This document shows, piece by piece, positions 22,971-34,770 of a DNA stretch of 64,000 bases. Made by a program: the position numbers and the translations under genes. The notes under the pieces were generated by a model. That model saw only the letters and a list, made by a program, of their open reading frames with translations, ran no database searches and was not told where the DNA came from. The DNA is from Caenorhabditis remanei (taxonomy: Eukaryota; Nematoda; Chromadorea; Rhabditida; Rhabditidae): assembly GCF_010183535.1 (NCBI RefSeq), contig NC_071330.1:1187217-1251216 (forward strand), written 5' to 3'. Every line of letters begins with the position of its first letter. The stretch's first letter is position 1.

Positions 22971-23018
22971 GTAAGAGTTTATTTCACGTTTTCCATAGTC
23001 AAAATCAATAAATATATC

Positions 23019-23651
23019 CCTGGGAAACTATGGTATCGAGCGAGTAAGGGATGTGCTAATTGGCTATGATGAGAGGAAATGCGTAGGGAAAACAAAGATT
23101 TTTGAAGTCGAGATAGCGACATTTTAAAGAACAGGTGAAAACTTCCTGAAATAGAACTGGCCCCAAATCGAAACCGCCCGTTACAAAATTGATGCTAGAT
23201 TTGACGAGTCTGCCTTGTACCAGTTCTGATTCGGGAGGTTCTATTTTGGGAGTTCTGATAGGTGGCAGTTAGTCAATGCAAAACAGCTAGCAAATCTTAT
23301 TTTTGCCTTTTAAGTCACGGCCAATGCTATCAAAATCGAATCGTTTACGAGTCACCTGACACGCTGAGTTTTCACGTCAAACTCACTATCAGAAGTTGAA
23401 GGTTTTCAAACCAAATACATAAATGGTTTTTTTAAACTTTTGTCTTGTCCTCGTGAACTACACAGTGGGATCTTTTTTCAAGCGCCCGTAAAAAGATACA
23501 AGCTAAAGTTGTGTTAAGTTTGGAGTCCACTTTTATAAAAATAGTTTATGAATTTCGCAAACAAAAACAAAATTATGTCAAAAATAAGTAGGTGAGATCA
23601 TTCAACAAAATATGGGCATATCAACATTAAGCAAAATAAATAATAATTAAA
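23019..23651. other. Intergenic, with a direct duplicate of the 12.56-kb sequence
   Basis: Positions 23019-23155 (ccctgggaaactatggtatc, then acttcctgaaatagaactgg) match 12561-12660 in the same orientation. The remainder has no gene. Confidence 0.55.
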
Positions 23652-26600
23652 TCACACCTCCTCCACCGCAACTATTTTCGAAACTTCATGATTCTCCAGT
23701 TTCGGAACAACAACAACTCTCGGCGACAAATAGACATGAAGTTGTGGTATTTGATCTACCAATGACTGATTGATTACTGAGAATCTGGCATAGTTGTCGA
23801 TTCCACAGAACACTCCATAACGGTCGTTGTCACCGAAGACTAGGTAGTACTCGACTAAGTCTTTCTCTTGGATATCTTTGTCACTGGAAAAAGAAATGGT
23901 TGGGACATCCGGACAGACAGATATTTGGATGAACTGAAGGTAAAGGACGGTATTTACATCTTTGCACCAAGAGTAGTGAAATTCCGGACATCCAGGCAGA
24001 CAGACACACATACAGACAAACTGAAAGTTCGAAATGCAAAATTGTCAGGTTTCATACATAAATGTGGGCATTCGGGTTTTTGGACACACAGACAGGCAAA
24101 CATTTATAAACGTCAAAAACGACATCAGTAAGAAAAAAGGCCCAGAAGGAATAGAATATTCTGGTTTCCCGGACAAAGGGACGACAGACAAATAGACAGA
24201 CAAACAGACACACATCCGGACAGAGAGACTGTTAGCATGATTACGACGTCATGCACATGTATGACAAGTTGATAGCATTTTTATTACAAAAACGTCGGCA
24301 GCCGGACACTCGGAAATTCGAACAGACAGATAATTGGAAATATAGACAGCTGGATAAGGATGTCCAAGACAGGCTAGTGACGGGATGACTAATATTGTAC
24401 TCACGCCTCCTCAAATATCCTGCCATCCAATCCCTGAACTCTGATATCTCCCAACAACCTCTCTGTCCTCAACGGGCGGGTTACACTTGTCACCTCCAGC
24501 CATTCGAATGTCACTGGGAACCCACCCCGCACCCATTTCTGAAACAATCTCTGTGTCTCTGTGTGTCCGGATGTCGATTACCTGGACAAGTGAGTTGAAA
24601 GATCCCTCATCTCTGATATTGTTCAAGTGGATTTGTCTGCAAAGGACACCCTCCAAATACTCATGACCAATACCGTCATAACCGGTTAGTTTGCAAGTGG
24701 ATAGCGGGTTGGAGAACTGAAATAGGAACCATGATTGAGAAAAAAGAATAGAATTCCAGCCAAAAAAACCTGTCGATGGGTCAAAATCTTGTCCCAATGG
24801 TCAGACATTAGCCAGAAGTTGACAGCTCCCTCTACAATGATGTCTAGCCAAGCAGGGATGGCAGTTGTTGGGCGGTCTGAAAAATGATATCTGAATGTAA
24901 GGGTGTCCGGGTGTCCGGATGTCCGGATGTCCGGGTGTGACTTACTGTACTTATCAGAGAAACTGAAATTGGTGACTTCTAGACTTGTAGGTAGTTTTCC
25001 ATTGTAGTCGCCCTGTAATTTTTGATTGACGTTTTGAAACCGAGACATTTGGCAACTTTGACATTTTGAAATCAGCAATTTTGAAACCATGAAATTTCGT
25101 TTAGAGCCAAAAGGTCAAAGAGTCTGGTTTCGAAAGGTCAAGGTTTCCAAATGTCACGGTTTCAAAACGTCTTGGTTTCGAAGTGTCCCCTTTTTTGGTA
25201 TAGATCAGTGACGCGTACTTGCATACTCACTTAGTAGGGCCTGAGACGCTACTCAGTGAATATCACATCTACAACTCGGGCAAATGATACAGAGGTTACA
25301 CAACAGATTGCGCTACACGTACTTGACCTGTATGTGGGTTACGGTAGAAACTGTCATGGTGTCAATGTGTTTGCTCAATTGTAGTAAACGGTGCGCAGAC
25401 TGGAATAGGTATTCCTGACGCACGCGACGCGACCGCAGCGCCTAGCCCAGGGAACGTAAAACATGCAAACCCCGTCGCGAGTTTCTACTGCTGCAAACGC
25501 GCTCCATAGTCAACTGCTCTGAACCAGAGTTGATAGCGGAAGGCGGAAGGCGGAAGGCGGAAGGCGGAAACACGCTTAACCTGGCACTAATGATCACGTT
25601 TCAAAACCCACGTTTTCAAAAATTTCTTACCCATACACTCACCCTAATATCCAAAGTACGAATCCTGGTCCCTATCAACCATCCTTGAAAGCAATCATCG
25701 GCCATCTCTCTGAACTCTCTCTTCTTGAAAATCTTATCCCTCACTTCCACTTCTCCATGCTTCTCCACAAATCGAACATCCTTATCCATTCGAATGAATT
25801 GGAATGAGTTTTGAGTGTCTTCATCGAAAAATACAAAGATTTCTTCACTTTTCGAACTGAAACGGAAAGGGGAGAACTGGAGACAGTAGATTTCAGTGGG
25901 CACTGATTTGACGACGGCGTAGTTTGATTTCGAGGTGAGGGACATGGCGGCTCTGGAAGAAGGTGTAAATTGTCGTAAGATGTGGTGTATTGTAACTGCG
26001 CGTAGAATTAAATGCATTGGTCGCAAACACCAAAATGCAAACTGTTGCTGATGAAGCAGACTAGTAAGCTAGCTTTGTCACAGCAGTGCGAGGCGTAAGG
26101 TCGAGGAAATTCGCTTCATTGCACAACGGTTTGCACGGTGCCAAAAAAGATTGGGCTGAACGCCACATTTGAACGTAGTATTTGTTTGTCGTACAATTCA
26201 ATAAAAACCGCGACGCGCACGCAACGCGACTCGGAAAAAATGTAAATCTTTTCGTTGCGGACCTTACGCCTCGCACTCCTGTGCTTTGAGGAAAAAAGCA
26301 AAAACGCTCTAGGGTGATTAAATGTGCTCTAATGGACAACAGTAAAATAAGCACAGAAACCATACCTACTCCCCATAGAAATGAACACTAGAGAAAAGTA
26401 GGCGGAGTCTATTTTGCAACTTTGCCGCGTTAGTTTTTTCTTATCAGCCCTACTTAACCTTTTCCAGTTTCACTTTACCGATATGACCTTTTTATCATAA
26501 TTTCCACTATGCGGCAAATCTGCTTATCAAGGCTCCGCCCACTTTTCAGAACTATGCACCTACGCTCCACCGAACTCACTTCTCCTTCGGCGTCAAATAT

Positions 26601-26914
26601 TCGATGACTTGTCTCTGCACCTTCTCTTCTAATGAATTCCATGACGCCTTCTTTTTATCAGATGAGAACACGAAGAATGACTTGAAACAGAATACGGACA
26701 TCTTCTGATAGAGTTGATTGAATTTCCAGAAGGAGGGAAGTTTTCGTAAGTGCGAGTTGCTATGGGTTACCAACGCGAAACAGCTGTTGGGAGTCTTTTG
26801 AAGAGAAGGCTGTGAGAGAGGGGGAAGGAGAAGTTTTGAGTGATGATTATAGGTTTTGAGGGAAAGGTTGTATTGTTGGAATTTTGAGATTTGAGATTTT
26901 AAAATTGACAACAT
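23652..26914 (-). CDS. F-box protein with an F-box-associated-type C-terminal domain
   Basis: Seven minus-strand exons keep phase: 26580-26914, 25643-25952, 24946-25012, 24770-24876, 24582-24716, 24405-24538 and 23652-23883. They give 439 residues. A basic N-terminus leads to an F-box split by intron 1 (SWNSLEEKVQRQVIEYLTPK, then AAMSLTSKSNYAVVKS). The rest resembles the nematode F-box-associated fold, with FNSLVQKWVRGGFPVTFEWL near residue 310. F-box proteins bind Skp1 and bring substrates to SCF ubiquitin ligases. Met at 26959 is an alternative start. Intron 6 is full of gacagacagacacac repeats. The Skp1-like genes are on either side of the WSN/BTB block, but a functional pairing is only a guess. 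Confidence 0.75.
24895..24941. repeat. GTGTCCGG simple repeat
   Basis: About five imperfect gtgtccggat units lie in an intron of the F-box gene, right next to a donor site (24944-24945 on minus). Confidence 0.7.
25537..25570. repeat. Tandem GCGGAAG heptamer
   Basis: About five tandem copies of gcggaag lie in intron 2 of the F-box gene. They follow accagagttg, so this may be a remnant of the CAGAGTTG MITE family. Confidence 0.75.
26060..26285. repeat. MITE-like element with ATGCAACGCGAC motif, in F-box gene intron 1
   Basis: agtgcgaggcgtaaggtc at the left pairs with gaccttacgcctcgcact at the right, giving inverted ends. The interior (cggtgccaaaaaagattggg; cgcgcacgcaacgcgac) matches about 2219-2410. 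Pieces also occur near 46865 and 51805. Confidence 0.7.
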
Positions 26915-27169
26915 TTTGAAAATTATATTTATGTAGCTGGAAGGGAAAGATATCAACAAGGAAAGTTTCGGAAAGTCATAACACGAAATTTGTTAAAAGG
27001 GGGAGGGGTTTCGGGAAAACGGAGATATGTTCCAAGATAGAAATGTAGAAAAGTAAATTTCAAGAGTGCTCAAAATTCCAAAGTGAATAGTGCTGGCCGA
27101 ACGTTTTGCTTTTGTGTTCCTCGGCCACGCATCGTTTTTTTTCGGATGGCTAGTTGTTAATGTACCACG

Positions 27170-27350
27170 GGCTAGGTAGCAATAGAACTCGCCGAAATCT
27201 ACATTTTTGTATATTTTTCAGCTCATAAAAATTAGTTGCCCGGTTTGCAAGTACCCTATTATTAGCCACTACCACTGTAAAATATACCAAATTGTAGAAC
27301 TTGTCGAGATCTACATTTTGGTGTATTTTTTAGCTCATAATATTGCGTTT
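27170..27350. repeat. Two fragments of the CATACTTGCAA MITE family
   Basis: Right-end fragments gaactcgccgaaatctacat (27185) and gtcgagatctacattttggt (27302) are followed by pieces of the terminal repeat (cccggtttgcaagtac at 27239). Confidence 0.6.
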
Positions 27351-27417
27351 TTAGAAAAAAAATTTAGTGCCTGCCCGGCGGGCAAGAACGACAGTTTTTA
27401 TTTCATAATTTATCTTA

Positions 27418-28304
27418 CTAGGGAATGTTCCAGACGTAATTTGGCCTTTTAAATTGGCTTATATTCTATAAGGTACTTCTCAACTCGCTGATTCTGAATA
27501 TGAAATCCAATTTTGCAGAACGCTTCACTGAACTGAGATATATGCATTTTAAGTCATTTCTAGTGCAAAAATCTCATTTTTCAAGAGGCTGAAAATCAAT
27601 TTTAGACTCATTTTTTCTAATTTTTTCTGTGTAATATGTGTGAATTAAGGTTGAAAAAGCCAGACTTGTCAAAAATCGGGCCGGGCCGGGCCAAAATTTT
27701 TCCTGATTTCAAAAAATGGGAACCCGTTTTTACCAAATTTTATTTGAAATTTTTCGAAAAAATAGAGTAAAAATGCTTAAATTATCATACATATTCACAT
27801 TTTTCCTAAAATTTCCAAAAAAAAATCAAAAACTCAACATGTTTCAAAAGAGCCTGGCCGGGCCAAAATTTTTCCTGATTTCGGCCCGGCCCGGCCCGGC
27901 CCGGCCCGGCCCGTGACAAGTCTGGAAAAAGCACATTAAAAACGTTTTCTAGTGAAAATAGTTTTCAGGAAAATAATTGTATCATTTTCATTTTTGGCTT
28001 TTGCACCGTCGTGATTAAACTTTTCCTGAACCCTGTTTTCACTAGGAAAAGTTTTTAATGTGCTTTTTCTACCTGAATTCACACATATTACACAGAAAAA
28101 ATTAGAAAAAATGAGTCTAAAATTGATTTTCAGCCTCTTGAAAAATGCGATTTCTGCACTAGAAATGTCTTAAAATGCATATATCTCAGTTCAGTGAAGC
28201 GTTCTGCAAAATTGGATCACATATTCGGAATCAGCGTGTTCAGAAGTACCTTATAGGATATGAGTCAATTTAAAAGGCCAAATTACGTCTGGAACATTCC
28301 CTAG
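27418..28304. mobile_element. PIF/Harbinger-like palindromic element hosting a nested MITE
   Basis: The ends ctagggaatgttccagacgt and the inverse cgtctggaacattccctag are flanked by TTA (27415-27417 and 28305-28307). The two arms pair over about 300 bp each. The first ten terminal bases are shared with the tRNA-carrying elements at 6886 and 21087, but the interior is different. The left arm is interrupted at 27661-27924. Confidence 0.88.
27661..27924. mobile_element. hAT-like GC-rich MITE nested in the PIF-like element
   Basis: cagacttgtcaaaaatcggg and the ending ggcccgtgacaagtctg are the inverted ends. The perfect 8-bp duplication gaaaaagc flanks it (27653-27660 and 27925-27932). The opposite arm of the host palindrome (about 28045-28085) shows the empty site. 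Confidence 0.92.
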
Positions 28305-28386
28305 TTAAAGTGCATAAATATAATTAAGCAGGCAATACAGAAACGAAGTTAAATATCAAAAGTCGTCGCAAAACGGAGGTACAGAT

Positions 28387-28665
28387 CAGAGTTGCATGGA
28401 ATTCCGACTTCCGGATAAGGAATTTCACTTCCGTCATTCCATAACTGTGGAATTTTCGAAAAGTGCATTTCGCTGAAATACTTGAAAAAATGGTCTAAAA
28501 GGAGAGAAAAATTGGCTTTACTTCAGCCAAAAACTAATTTTCCACTGATTTTCGCCAATTTTAAGATCTTTTCTCTTGGAGTTTTTGAATATTTGCGAAA
28601 AAATCTGATTCCGACTTCCGACTTCCGAGTTCCCGATGAGAAATTTTCACTTCCCTGCAACTCTG
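28387..28665. mobile_element. hAT-like MITE, CAGAGTTGCA family
   Basis: The ends cagagttgcatggaattcc and cacttccctgcaactctg are flanked by the perfect 8-bp duplication gtacagat (28379-28386 and 28666-28673). It is related to 19496-19846 and lies downstream of the F-box gene at 28811. Confidence 0.88.
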
Positions 28666-28810
28666 GTACAGATGTGCTTCTAAAACGGCAATCATTGTTA
28701 GACTACAAAAAACCAAATAAAAATATTCAAGAAAATGAAAAAAAAAACGAAGGTTACTTTTGTACAGTACCCTAAGAATACAACCAAACCCAACATATAT
28801 AATCGAAGCA

Positions 28811-30389
28811 TTAATCCCACACAACAAGCTCCACATTCCTCTGAACTGCAGTTACTGTAGCATTAGTCCCATCCTTATTCCGAATATCCCATCCTCCAGT
28901 CATTGTCTGGTGAAAATACCGGTACGTGCTTCGCCAACTGTATGTAGTGATATTCCAGTCTAGTGTTCTCTCGACTTCTTCCGGCACAGATTGATACGGT
29001 ATGTTTTTCAGAATCAAGGTCACATCAGGGTTTTCCATTCCAAAATTGATATATTTGAGTCTGGAATTGGATCCGGTAATCCAGTGCTTAAGGAATCGAT
29101 TGATATCTTTAGATGAGAGTGTCTGGCGTCCTGTGCAGATATAAGAAGCATTACACATCAGAAAATCATCCAGTGTCATCGGAATCTGTTGTGATCTTAA
29201 GCGTAGTATATCCAAATTTTGAATTGCCACGTGTTGAATATCGGTTAGAGATTCACATTGAAGTGTGACTCTTCTAGAAGACGATAAGAAATGCTCCAAT
29301 ATTTTCTGAGTGAATGCACTTGAGCAGAGTCGACTAATGAAGAGCCCAGTACCTTCCGGTAGTGTATCTCGTAGAATTTTCGTATCGTATTCTTCTTCCC
29401 TATCCCGAAACTGTACTTCGCAAGTGTTGACACACCCAAATATATCATTGACATGATTGACCATTTCCTTCATTCCCAATTCCGGATTCCACCATAAATA
29501 GTGATCAGAAGTGGAATTGCTGGACAGTCGGATACAGTTGATTGTCGCTGTATTTCTCAAGCGCTCATTTTGATCGGGGCCTGGATGCACAACAAATCGT
29601 AACGTGACGGTTACAGTATCCAGGAAATGTGTGGTCATTGAGATCCGTTGTTCACAGAGGTAAACATCTGACTTCAGTGCGTTGATGCCTAACGATTTGA
29701 CCATTTTCTTGGTTTTAGTTGAGGCGAGAGAGAAGGTGACTCTGGAATTGATAAGAATTTTGTTAGTTTAGCACTGCGCTCCCCTGAAATCCCCTTGAGA
29801 AATGTCCCTTTTCTCTGATAGTGAGTCTCTCAATTTCTCACACAATTTTCTTCGGTTTCGGTAGAGCGCGGTTGTAAGAAGCGTGTCGCGCTAATACTTA
29901 CATGAGCGCAACACGAGTTTTACAACTACGCCCTAATGACGTTTTATAAAAAGTTCAGTTTTGTTAGAGCGTCGTATTTAAACCCCCGTTACATACTGAT
30001 ATCAATCTGTAAGACTCGACCAACATGTGCCAAAAGAAACGATTTTCATATAAGCATGCACTATGGGTCTTGGTTAAGCCATGTGCACAATCCAGGTGCC
30101 AACCTACCGGTCACTGGGTTACTGTAGGTGCTCAAAGGTGCAAACCTTACTTTAAGTCGTAGAAACCCAATTTTTAGTGGACTTTATAGACATAGTTTTC
30201 AACAAGTTTTGAAAAAGTTGTAAAAAATTAATTTTAAAGCAATTTTTTTAAGTTTATGCAAACAAATGTGTTAGACACTCGATGTCAGTGCTAATTAAAC
30301 AAAAAAACTCACAATTGAACCAGATCCATACAACTTAGAACTTGTTCCCGAACAGTTTCAGGTAGTCGCAGTATTGGAAAGCCAGTCAT
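28811..30389 (-). CDS. F-box protein with FBA_2-type domain
   Basis: Two exons (30313-30389 and 28811-29741) join in phase and give 335 residues. The N-terminal F-box reads FPILRLPETVREQVLSCMDL followed across the splice by VTFSLASTKTKKMVKSLGI. The C-terminal half has the nematode F-box-associated signature DINRFLKHWITGSNSRLKYI near residue 235. This layout matches the large Caenorhabditis F-box B/sdz-33-like family, thought to be SCF substrate adaptors. The start codon is two bases behind a TTTTCAG acceptor, a likely SL1 site. The intron (29742-30312) contains a copy of the GCGCTCCACC repeat. The end of the second exon lies about 150 bases from the MITE at 28387-28665. Confidence 0.9.
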
Positions 30390-30819
30390 GACTGAAAATT
30401 TATTTATTTAATTATTAGAAAAACGATTGAAGAATTGTGTAAAAGAGAATCAAATAGAATGAGATTAACTGTCAAGCAGTGTATGTCTTGGAAAGCATTT
30501 TCGAAACAATCCGGATTCTTTTTGGAAATTTCTGGAAGTTTCTAGAAAATTCTGGACGTTTCGGGAAAAAGTAAATTCTTCAGCGAAATTATTGTTTCCA
30601 GATTTTTCCAAAATTTTCTGGAATGTTCTAGAAACTTTCGAAAATCACACTGGTGTCAAGAAAAATGTTAAGAAAATTAAGTGTCTAATAAGATGAAATA
30701 CTCCAAAAATCAATAAGTCTTGTGCAGCAGATTGCCGAGGAATACGAGGCCTACTTGCTCTGGGAAAAATGACCTGTACTAACAAAAGAGGGCATTTTAG
30801 AAGTCAATAATCCGAGGGT

Positions 30820-31255
30820 ACATCGTAGTATATAAAGTTTTGCCCTTTTCAGTTGAAAACGCCCAACTTTGTGTCATAGTAAAACTAACTGTTCCACAAA
30901 ATAAATTTTTATGCGATCAAACAGACCAAAAATAGAACTTCATTTTTGTAGTTGACAACTTTTTTGTACGGGCAGTCCCTAAAGAGTTACATATCGCCAA
31001 AGTAATTTCTCCCTAAAATCGACCAATTTCAGTGCAAAATAGTGCGATTTTTGAGTTGTCCCCTTAAAATGACCATAACTCTCTAGGGAGTGTCCGTACA
31101 AAAAAGTTGTCAACTACAAAAATGGAGTTCTATTTTTGATCTGTTTGATCCCATGAAAATTTATTTTGTGGGACAGTTAGTTTTAGAATGACACACTCTC
31201 AAAGTTGGGCGTTGTTAACTGAAAAAGGCAAAACTTAATATACTTTTGAGCGGTA
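30820..31255. mobile_element. Palindromic MITE, GTTGACAACTTTTTTGTACG family
   Basis: Long inverted arms: cccttttcagttgaaaacgc, gttccacaaaataaattttt and gttgacaacttttttgtacg each have an inverse in 31085-31245. The loop is near 31035. No clear target duplication was found. A decayed relative is at about 6310-6450. Confidence 0.8.
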
Positions 31256-31343
31256 CTGTATGCTCATATTTCAATGAGATATTCGTGTTTAGCTCACATC
31301 AGTCAAACGCTTGAAACGAGTATAAACACGCCTAGATTCGGAT

Positions 31344-31608
31344 CTAGTTGGGTTTGGTCACGATATTACAGAGAGCGTCTTTAAGCGGAGTTACTGTAGT
31401 CATCGTGGTGAGATCCAGACTTGCAACGGGCCGGCCCATGGCGATATTTTGAAATTCTGGTGAGACCGAAGTTGCTTCGAATCTAGTCATGATTATATGT
31501 TTCTGAAAGCTCTCAATAAGCTGATCTCGGTAATATTCTCGAAAACTAACAAGGTCTGAAAATAAACATTCACTGCGGGATGACCAATTATTCAAGATAA
31601 GACCCAGT
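31344..31608 (-). pseudogene. Possible orphan exon or gene remnant
   Basis: A tttattttcag acceptor at about 31562 on minus opens a frame with SFREYYRDQLIESFQKHIIM that runs to a stop at 31344. The last third reads through a fragment of the CAACGGGCCGG element. No partner exon is found and the family is unrecognised. A chance open frame is possible. Confidence 0.25.
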
Positions 31609-31966
31609 TATCATTCGCTGTACTCTAATTATGCTTATTGACCCGTTTCAAATGAGTACAATAACCTCTAGTATTGGTTCAAATTCGGGCTCACAGCGAT
31701 GGCTACAGTAACCCAAGTCAAAAGTGCATACTGTATCCACGTAGAAAGACCCAACTGGCTCTCAATTTAGCCGAATCCCCCCTCTCTAAACCTCTATCTC
31801 CATTACATAGTGATGTTATACTCCCCAATTTTTCAACAAAAAAGTATCAAGTCTTTTCAGACTCCGCCCCTTTCCTCCTTTTTCCCAATTTCCGCGGTAC
31901 TTCCGGTTGCACGGATAACGCCTCAAAAACTTTGATATTTTTCATTTCCCCTCACTTGACATTCAC

Positions 31967-32607
31967 ATGATTCAGCTTCTCCTCTTGATTTTCATTCTTA
32001 TTTCAGTAGCAGGTAATTTCAGCGAGTTTCTTACAATCGCGCTCCACCGGAACTAGGGGTTCGGTGGAGCGCGGTTGCCATCGATTTCTTCCAAAAAAAA
32101 AGAACGATTCCAGCGCCCACCGTCCCAATCCAATGCTGGAATTGTGTGGGCGACGATTGTGATTCGTACCGCGCGTCGTCGAACAACTGGGAGTTGGTGA
32201 CGTGTCCGGTGGGAAGTGTTTGTCAGGTAAGAGGGTTCGGGAAGGTTCTGGAACATTCTTGAACTTTCAGAAGACTAACTTCATGTTCTACAGTAACCAG
32301 AAGAACAAGTCGATCGATATCAGTACGGTTAGGAGTTGTTCTTATGAGACAGGTAGGTGGAAACGGAGCGATTTTATAAATTTCTGGAGCTGAGCGGTCG
32401 CGTCGCGCGTTCTTAATCACCTTTTCTTCTTTCCTTCCAGGCTGCACTTGGGATCGAAGCAAAAGTTGCCAGAAAAACCCGGTGGAATATTCTGGAAGGG
32501 GATGTATCGACCGTTATTGTTGCGGCAAGGATCAATGTAACGGGAGCAATGCGCTATCAGTTTTTCTTGTCATTTGGATGATTTTTTTGATGAACTCCAT
32601 GTTTTAA
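31967..32607 (+). CDS. Ly6/uPAR (three-finger) domain protein, probably GPI-anchored
   Basis: Four exons (31967-32012, 32114-32226, 32271-32352, 32441-32607) keep phase and give 135 residues. The N-terminus MIQLLLLIFILISVA is a signal peptide. The mature part has the cysteine spacing of a Ly6/uPAR domain: CWNCVGDDCDSY at the start and GCIDRYCCGKDQCN at the end, the CCxxxxCN closing motif being diagnostic. The tail ALSVFLVIWMIFLMNSMF is a hydrophobic GPI-attachment-type signal. The product should therefore sit on the outer face of the plasma membrane or be secreted. A polyadenylation signal is at 32626-32631. The family includes odr-2 and its homologs, but I cannot assign this member. Intron 1 carries a gcgctccaccggaactaggg hairpin. 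Confidence 0.9.
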
Positions 32608-33240
32608 GTTTGGAACAAATCAATCAATAAATGCGTCATGTTGTTAAATAGTCGCAGTTTAACAGGTCTTAAATCCTTAAATCAGGTTGAAAATCTATTT
32701 TTCAAAAAAATCAAAACATTTTGTAGATAAAAACTGTGCATTTTTACGGCGATGCATTATACTTTACGACAAAATGCAGAATTTTAAAAATTAATTTTTT
32801 CATTAATTTTTCCACTTTTTCAGGTCAAAAAATCCATTTTCCGCTGTTTTTTCTAATAAAATTTTTTTTAGACTCACATTTAAAAAATGTAAAAATGTTT
32901 TGGTGCACGAAACATAGATCAAAATCGTTTTTTTTTTAACAATTTCCGATTTTCAAAGTTTTTCTGTCCACTTTTTCAGAAAAACTCAATTTTTCTTGTA
33001 TTTTCCGTTCAAATTCCTAAATTTTTCCCAATTTCCCCCCGAAAATTAATTTTTTCCAATCAACTCCAGGCGGCCGATAAATTCACAATATTTGTTCAAT
33101 TTCAACTCTAAACTATATAAATCTGACTCATATTTCTCTTCCTAGTGTCAATTTCCGAATGAGTCATCGTGAAAAGTGTCCATTAACATATAAAATATGA
33201 CATTTTCGACTCACTTTTTCCCAATTTTCTCAATTTTGCT

Positions 33241-34770
33241 TGTCAGGCGCGCCTGCGGCGCTTTTTAGTTACGAAAATTGAAAAGAAGCAGTGTTTTTCA
33301 CAATTTTAAAACTAAAAAAGCTAAAAATTCAGTTTTTGGCTCAGAATTAGAGATTCTCATTTGAAAAATGTCTAATTTCTCAAAAATTACATTTTGCACA
33401 GTCAAATTGAGGGTCTTCCGCGCCTTCGACGCGTTCTAATTCGGGTTTTCCACGATTATATAACGATGAAAAATCTCTGAATCAGTCTTAAAATTGCTAG
33501 TTCAGCCTTATTTCTATATGTTAATTTTAAAACGACGAGTCTGGCGCGCCTTTAGCGCGTTCTAAGTTAATTTTTTCGATTTTTCGGTCATTAAAATAGC
33601 TCAAAAATTGAGTTTTTGCACATTTTTCGCTGTTCTGGCGTGCCTTTGGCGCGTTCTTAGTCAGTTTACCAAAATTTTAGGTTCCAAAGTTCATAAAAAT
33701 CACATGTTTGAATTTGCATTTTCGCAACATTTTTAGTTCGAATTTTTCAAACCCCGAGTCTGGCGTGCCTTTAGCGCGTTTTAAAGGATTTTTCAAGTTT
33801 TTGTTCCCCGAATCCAGTGAAAATCGAAATTTTTATTGTAAAACTCTAGATCTGGCTTGCCTTCGGTTATAAATTAGTTTTTTGTCAAAAAATCGAAAAA
33901 AAAAGCAAAATTAACTCAAAAATTGCTGTTTTTCGCAACTTTCTTGGCAACTTCTTATCAGTTCCTGTTCCTCTCTCTCTATCTTCAACTGAAATTATTA
34001 GTTCAGCTCGATTTCTATGTGTTCATTTTCAAACGGGGAGTCTGGCGCGCCTCCAGCGCGTTCTAGCTTTTTCCTTCATTTCTGATCACTAAAATGGCTA
34101 AAAAAAATTGATTTTGTATAATTTTGGCTAGGTGTCTCCGGAAACGTGATCTGGCGCGCCTTGGGCGCATTGTTAATACATTTTTCAATTTTTCAGCTGG
34201 CGCACCTTCAGAGCGTTCTAAGTTAGTTATTTGACAAAAAATCGAAAAAAAATCACAAAATTAACTCAAAAATTGCTGTTCTCGAGTCTGGCGTGCCTTT
34301 AGCGCGTTCTAAGTGGGATTTTTCAAGTTTTTGATCCCCGAAATTAGTGAAAATTCGCAATTTTTTGTTAAAAATTCATTTATGACTAGGTTTATCCACG
34401 ATTACATTTAAATCTAGGGTCTGGCGCGCCTTCGGCGCGTGGTCTGTGAAAATCACAAATTTTACTCAAAAATGCATTTTTAAGCAGTTTTTTGCAACTG
34501 GCGCGCCTTTCGCGCGTTCTAAGTTAGTTTTTTGTCATAAAAACCGAAAAAATTGCAAAATTAACTCAAAAATTGTTGTTTTTCGCAACTTTCTTAAATC
34601 TTCAACTGAAATTATTAGTTCAGCTCGATTGCTATGTGTTCAATTTCAAGCGGCAAGTCTGGCGCGCCTTCGACGCGCTAAGTCAGTTTTTCTGGTTTTC
34701 GGTCATTAAAATAGCTCAAAAATTGATTTTGTATAGTTTTGGCTAGGTTTATCCGAAGCTGGCGCACCTT
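33241..34770. repeat. Forward block of TCTGGCGCGCCTTTGGCGCG motif repeats
   Basis: About fifteen copies of tctggcgcgccttcggcgcg, with variants such as ggcgtgcctttagcgcg, are spaced 50-150 bp apart in AT-rich DNA. They recur in reverse orientation at 36225-36990 and again in lis-1 introns at 43140-43270 and 44265-44860, and downstream at 46980-47120. Confidence 0.8.

Larger units (their letters stand above)
20935..23018. repeat. Inverted duplicate of the 10.85-12.54 kb segment
   Basis: This segment matches the reverse complement of about 10845-12540: upstream flank, Skp1-like gene, intergene, first exon of the helical-protein gene and the start of its intron. Differences are the PIF-like insertion at 21087-21967 here and the LINE-like block present only in the other copy. 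The homology ends near 23018 inside the intron, at aaatcaataaatata. Confidence 0.85.

Noticed and set aside
24241..24797. Alternative frames through the F-box gene exons (128 and 61 codons)
   Set aside because: They contain stops when the exons are joined; the chosen frame is open through all seven exons with consistent phases.
33241..34770. CRISPR-like array
   Set aside because: Motif copies are degenerate, spacing is irregular, sequences between are AT-rich and non-unique, and the genome is eukaryotic.
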